Source: Flagellimonas marinaquae
Lineage (GTDB): Bacteria > Bacteroidota > Bacteroidia > Flavobacteriales > Flavobacteriaceae
Direction: 5' to 3'
Assembly (NCBI RefSeq): GCF_023716465.1
Contig: NZ_CP092415.1
Span: 62,001-126,000 of the forward strand
Length of the DNA: 64,000 bases
This document shows, piece after piece, positions 61,320 to 64,000 of this stretch; position 1 is the first letter of the stretch; each line of letters starts with the position of its first letter. The position numbers were made by a program, and so were the translations under genes. A model generated the notes under the pieces. It did not search any database. It saw only the letters and a program-made list of their open reading frames with translations, and was not told the DNA's origin.

Positions 61320-61739
61320 ATGAAAACTGTAACACTCGCTCTAAGTTTCTTTTTTGTAAGTCTATTGGCCATGGCACAAGAAAATAACGGAATCGACATA
61401 ACCGTAACCATCGACAATGTGACCAGTAATGAGGGAAAGGTTCTTATTGGGCTTCATACGGCCGACACTTTTATGAAAGGGCCCGGGGTACAAAACCTTC
61501 AAAGCACTATAGAAAATGGCAAGGTAACCTTAACGTTTACCAATGTGCAGCCAGGTAACTACGCGATAATGGCCATGCACGATATAAACGGGAACAACCG
61601 AATGGATTTTGAGGCCAACGGAATGCCCAAAGAAAGTTATGGGATGTCCGGCAACGATATGGCCATGGGACCTCCGACTTTTGATGGTGCCAAATTTGAA
61701 GTAGACAAAGAAGACATGGAGTTTACCATTAGGTTTTAA
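61320..61739 (+). CDS. DUF2141 exported protein
   Basis: Start at 61320 (MKTVTLALSFFFVSLLAMAQ) gives a clean signal peptide and 139 residues; an upstream in-frame start would add 17 residues before the signal. The mature part is an immunoglobulin-like domain of the DUF2141 family (GIDITVTIDNVTSNEGKVLI, LTFTNVQPGNYAIMAMHDIN, NRMDFEANGMPKESYGMS). Function unknown. In Flavobacteriia DUF2141 genes often accompany TonB receptors; here they are divergent, with 211 bp between. Confidence 0.85.
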   Translation: MKTVTLALSFFFVSLLAMAQENNGIDITVTIDNVTSNEGKVLIGLHTADTFMKGPGVQNLQSTIENGKVTLTFTNVQPGNYAIMAMHDINGNNRMDFEANGMPKESYGMSGNDMAMGPPTFDGAKFEVDKEDMEFTIRF

Positions 61740-61764
61740 TCCAAAAACACATAATTTCTAAGAT

Positions 61765-61789
61765 AAAGCTCGCCATTGTGCGAGCTTTT
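61765..61789 (+). terminator. Intrinsic terminator after the DUF2141 gene
   Basis: AAAGCTCGC pairs with GCGAGCTTT around a 6-nt loop; the short T tail runs into a TATATTTG box (61789-61796). Confidence 0.75.
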
Positions 61790-61796
61790 ATATTTG
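61789..61796 (+). promoter_or_regulatory. Candidate -7 box of oxyR
   Basis: TATATTTG, followed by C, matches TAnnTTTG directly behind the terminator, 84 nt upstream of the oxyR start codon. No clear -33. Confidence 0.45.
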
Positions 61797-61879
61797 CAAT
61801 ACGGTCCATCAAAATCTGCCATTTTCCATAGATTTGCCTGATAGTTTTTCATACATTTATGCCCTAAACTTATCCCTTA

Positions 61880-62821
61880 ATGACGATTACCCAGCTACAA
61901 TATGTATTGGCCGTTGCAGAGTACAAGAACTTTACCCTTGCTGCAGAAAAAAGTTTTGTTACCCAACCTACTTTAAGTATGCAGGTTCAAAAATTGGAGG
62001 ACGAGCTCGACATCTTAATTTTTGATCGGGGAAAAAAACCGATTACCATTACCGAAGTCGGTAAAAAAATTGTGGCACAGGCAAAAAATATTGTTGCAGA
62101 AGCGGAACGCATCAAAGATATTGTAGATCAAGACAAAGGTTTTATTGGAGGGGACTATACCCTGGGCATTATCCCAACGGTGATGCCTACCTTACTTCCC
62201 ATGTTTTTGAACGCTTTTATAAAAAAGTATCCCAAAGTAAACCTGATCATTAAGGAGCAATCGACCCAGACCATGATCAAGAATATTTTGGATGGGCATT
62301 TGGATGCGGGCATAGCTGCCACTCCTTTGGAAATAGAGTTTATTAAGGAACGACCACTATATTATGAACCATTTATGGGGTATGTGCCCAAAAACCATCG
62401 ATTGGCCTCCGAAGAACTATTGCGAACGGACCAACTGGATGTGAGCGATATTCTTTTATTACAGGATGGACATTGCTTTAGGGAGGGTGTGATCAACCTA
62501 TGCAATGCGCCCCAAAGCCTAAGAGGGGAGCAATTTAAAATAGAAAGCGGGAGCTTTGAAACTTTGGTAAGTTTAGCGGATGAAGGAATGGGCATGACCT
62601 TGTTGCCCTACTTGAACACCTTAAACTTGGAAGAAGACAAAAGGGTCAACTTAAAGTCCTTTGAAAAACCATCCCCTGCCAGGGAAATCAGTTTGATCTA
62701 CCACAAAAGCGAGCTTAAAATTCAGATTACAGAGGCTTTGCGCGAAGTTATTTCCAGTATCGTTCGAGGAGCCATTGCTTTTCAGGATGTAAAAATCATC
62801 AGCCCATTGGGCAAAAAATAA
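61880..62821 (+). CDS. oxyR: Hydrogen-peroxide sensing LysR regulator OxyR
   Basis: The 313-residue protein has a LysR helix-turn-helix at the N-terminus (MTITQLQYVLAVAEYKNFTLAAEKSFVTQPTLSMQVQKLE) and a substrate-binding-like regulatory domain. The redox pair of OxyR is visible as GHCFREGVINLC: two Cys separated by eight residues, as with C199 and C208 of E. coli. It activates antioxidant genes upon peroxide oxidation. Fits the presence of sodC elsewhere in the window. Confidence 0.92.
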   Translation: MTITQLQYVLAVAEYKNFTLAAEKSFVTQPTLSMQVQKLEDELDILIFDRGKKPITITEVGKKIVAQAKNIVAEAERIKDIVDQDKGFIGGDYTLGIIPTVMPTLLPMFLNAFIKKYPKVNLIIKEQSTQTMIKNILDGHLDAGIAATPLEIEFIKERPLYYEPFMGYVPKNHRLASEELLRTDQLDVSDILLLQDGHCFREGVINLCNAPQSLRGEQFKIESGSFETLVSLADEGMGMTLLPYLNTLNLEEDKRVNLKSFEKPSPAREISLIYHKSELKIQITEALREVISSIVRGAIAFQDVKIISPLGKK

Positions 62822-62843
62822 AAAGCCGCTTTTCAGCGGCTTT
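62822..62843. terminator. Bidirectional terminator after oxyR
   Basis: AAAGCCGCT and AGCGGCTTT form a 9-bp stem with a 4-nt loop. It lies between the convergent oxyR and the small 62848-63066 gene. Confidence 0.82.
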
Positions 62844-62847
62844 AGTT

Positions 62848-63066
62848 TTATGTTTTTAATAAAATTAATGTTGAATGTAGTTCTGGTTTGTCCACAATAT
62901 ACAATTGCAACCAGATTCTAAGTTCCTCTAATTCACTGGGCAACAATCTCGAAACTGCTTTTTGAAGTTCCCTAGTGAAAAGTTTAACATCAAAACTAAC
63001 TTTTTGAAGAATAGTTTTGGTGTAATCAAACATAGCTCTAGGCATATTAAATTGATTAAATTGCAT
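62848..63066 (-). CDS. Small conserved-type hypothetical protein
   Basis: A 72-codon gene; ATGs also exist at 63045 and 63033, the last giving MFDYTKTILQKVSFDVKLFTRELQ. The product is helical and charged (KAVSRLLPSELEELRIWLQLY) without signal peptide. I recall very similar short proteins beginning MFDYTKTIL in many Bacteroidota, so it is probably real, but I cannot verify that here. No known function. Its position just after oxyR, sharing a terminator, implies a short independent transcript. Confidence 0.65.
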   Translation of the reverse strand: MQFNQFNMPRAMFDYTKTILQKVSFDVKLFTRELQKAVSRLLPSELEELRIWLQLYIVDKPELHSTLILLKT

Positions 63067-63151
63067 TGTTAGGTTGTACCTAAATTAATAAAAAAGCACC
63101 GCTTAAAGTTGAAAATTCAGTTAAAAAATAAAAATCTTCTTGTTAAAATCG

Positions 63152-64000
63152 ATGAACCGTACCAACCTTAACTTTAAACTATTTTTCTCCAAGTTTATTT
63201 TATTCGCCTTTCTTTTTGCCGGCTGTGCATCCGTAAAAACAACCATTACCTCTGAATTGGCAAGGCCTACTTTGGAAAACTCATTTCATGGGCTTTTGGT
63301 GGTGGATGCCAAAACAGGTAAAGAAATTTACAATCGAAATGGCGAAAAATATTTTACACCTGCCAGCAATACCAAAATCGTCACTTTTTACACCGGGGTA
63401 AAATTACTGCCCAAAAATATACCTACTTTAAAATATTTAATTTCTCAAGACACTCTTTTTATTGAAGGTACGGGCGACCCATCTTGGTTACATCCGCATT
63501 TAAAGGATAGCAGTGCCATAAATTGGCTTAAGCAGCAAAATACCATTGCCCTTTATACAAAAAACCACGACGAAGACCGGTACGGGCCAGGTTGGGCATG
63601 GGAAGATTACGAAACCTATTTTTCTCCCGAAAAAACAACCATGCCCCTGTACGGCAATGTTATTTTTGCCTCACACACCGATGGATTGAGCGTTAGCCCG
63701 AGTGAACTCACCCAAGCCGTTTTGGTAAAGGACACTACCCTAAGTCGAGATGAATTTGTAAATCGGTTTTATATTTCGCCAACGGAAACAGACACTTTGG
63801 AAGTTCCTTTTATAACCAGTGATAGTTTAACGAAGCATTTATTGGAATCGGCCATTGGAAAAGAAATCACATTGTCCGAACATTTTCCCGAAGGGGAGAA
63901 ACAGACTCTTTATGGCTTAGAAACAGATTCCATCTATAAGCGCATGCTATTTAGGAGCGATAACTTTTTGGCCGAACAATTACTCTTGGCATCCTCTGGC
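63152..64000 (+). CDS. D-alanyl-D-alanine carboxypeptidase/endopeptidase, DacB/PBP4 type (3' end cut off)
   Basis: The gene starts at 63152 (MNRTNLNFKLFFSKFILFAF) and stays open to the window end (283 codons seen). A lipoprotein signal with FAGC (Cys near residue 25) precedes a penicillin-binding S13 domain. The SxxK motif is visible in FTPASNTKIVTFY (about residue 70) and the SxN-like SDN in MLFRSDNFLAEQLL near the window edge. The KTG motif would lie outside. DacB-type enzymes trim or open peptidoglycan cross-links. A lipid anchor is a Bacteroidetes feature. Confidence 0.9.
   Translation, partial: MNRTNLNFKLFFSKFILFAFLFAGCASVKTTITSELARPTLENSFHGLLVVDAKTGKEIYNRNGEKYFTPASNTKIVTFYTGVKLLPKNIPTLKYLISQDTLFIEGTGDPSWLHPHLKDSSAINWLKQQNTIALYTKNHDEDRYGPGWAWEDYETYFSPEKTTMPLYGNVIFASHTDGLSVSPSELTQAVLVKDTTLSRDEFVNRFYISPTETDTLEVPFITSDSLTKHLLESAIGKEITLSEHFPEGEKQTLYGLETDSIYKRMLFRSDNFLAEQLLLASSG

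Noticed and set aside
61109..61417. N-terminal extension of the TonB receptor frame
   Set aside because: It would place the signal peptide about 100 residues inside and covers the divergent promoter region with the LytTR-type site.
1..64000. Prophage, insertion sequence, defence island or secondary-metabolite cluster
   Set aside because: No transposase, integrase, phage structural, Cas, restriction or NRPS/PKS sequence is visible; the genes are ordinary chromosomal families.

Overview
The window is from a member of the Bacteroidota, most likely a marine Flavobacteriaceae close to Muricauda/Allomuricauda/Flagellimonas. This rests on AT-rich coding DNA, Bacteroidetes-type promoter boxes (TAnnTTTG, once with a TTG 19 nt upstream), lipoproteins with CxKDD-like export signals, a PorP/SprF type IX secretion protein, 2TM-domain proteins, an OxyR with both redox cysteines and FadN-FadA-FadE gene order. 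It is core chromosome: no tRNA, rRNA, CRISPR array, phage, transposase or restriction system was seen.

Layout. 1-5.4 kb: start of rpmE2 (L31 type B), a DUF4199 membrane protein, a polyisoprenyl-type glycosyltransferase, a phosphohexomutase and an MsbA-like ABC exporter. 5.75-7.8 kb: ECF sigma factor, membrane anti-sigma-like protein, Spy-like periplasmic sensor and a small lipoprotein. 7.8-15.7 kb: BNR-repeat lipoprotein, RsmB-type methyltransferase, M20 amidohydrolase and purL. 15.8-25.9 kb: a fatty-acid beta-oxidation locus (acyl-CoA ligase, MarR regulator, FadN-, FadA- and FadE-type enzymes), interrupted by a large surface lipoprotein with eleven 25-residue BspA repeats and by degenerate intergenic repeats. 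25.9-32.2 kb: GH15 trehalase-like enzyme divergent from a fused OtsA-OtsB, followed by a propeller/SnoaL protein and a TMEM175-like channel. 32.2-41.3 kb: M28 peptidase, frameshifted M1 peptidase, YdeI-like protein, MFS carrier, sortilin-like giant BNR protein and a DUF2490 barrel protein. 41.3-46.5 kb: SodC and YceI lipoproteins, a second sigma/anti-sigma pair, OmpW, CorA and a small MscS channel. 46.6-50.8 kb: TPR lipoprotein, a DUF4331 unit split over two genes, and a LETM1-related protein.

50.9-55.1 kb is the most distinctive locus. A periplasmic TPR protein, a LytS-type histidine kinase carrying a C-terminal 2TM domain, four separate small 2TM proteins and a LytTR response regulator lie in one orientation. 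Two upstream regions there carry direct repeats that fit the LytTR binding consensus (9 bp, 12 bp spacer, 9 bp). A third matching site lies upstream of the TonB-dependent receptor at 58.9-61.1 kb, with the same 66-nt distance to the start codon as one of the first two. This suggests a membrane signalling system that controls itself and an outer-membrane receptor some 6 kb away. Between these loci lie a PaiB-like flavoprotein, an unusually long PorP/SprF protein, a GNAT acetyltransferase and a DoxX protein.

61.3-64 kb: DUF2141 protein (divergent from the receptor), OxyR, a 72-codon conserved-looking gene and the start of a DacB/PBP4-type lipoprotein that runs off the window. All functions are read from sequence motifs and family knowledge; no database search was possible.
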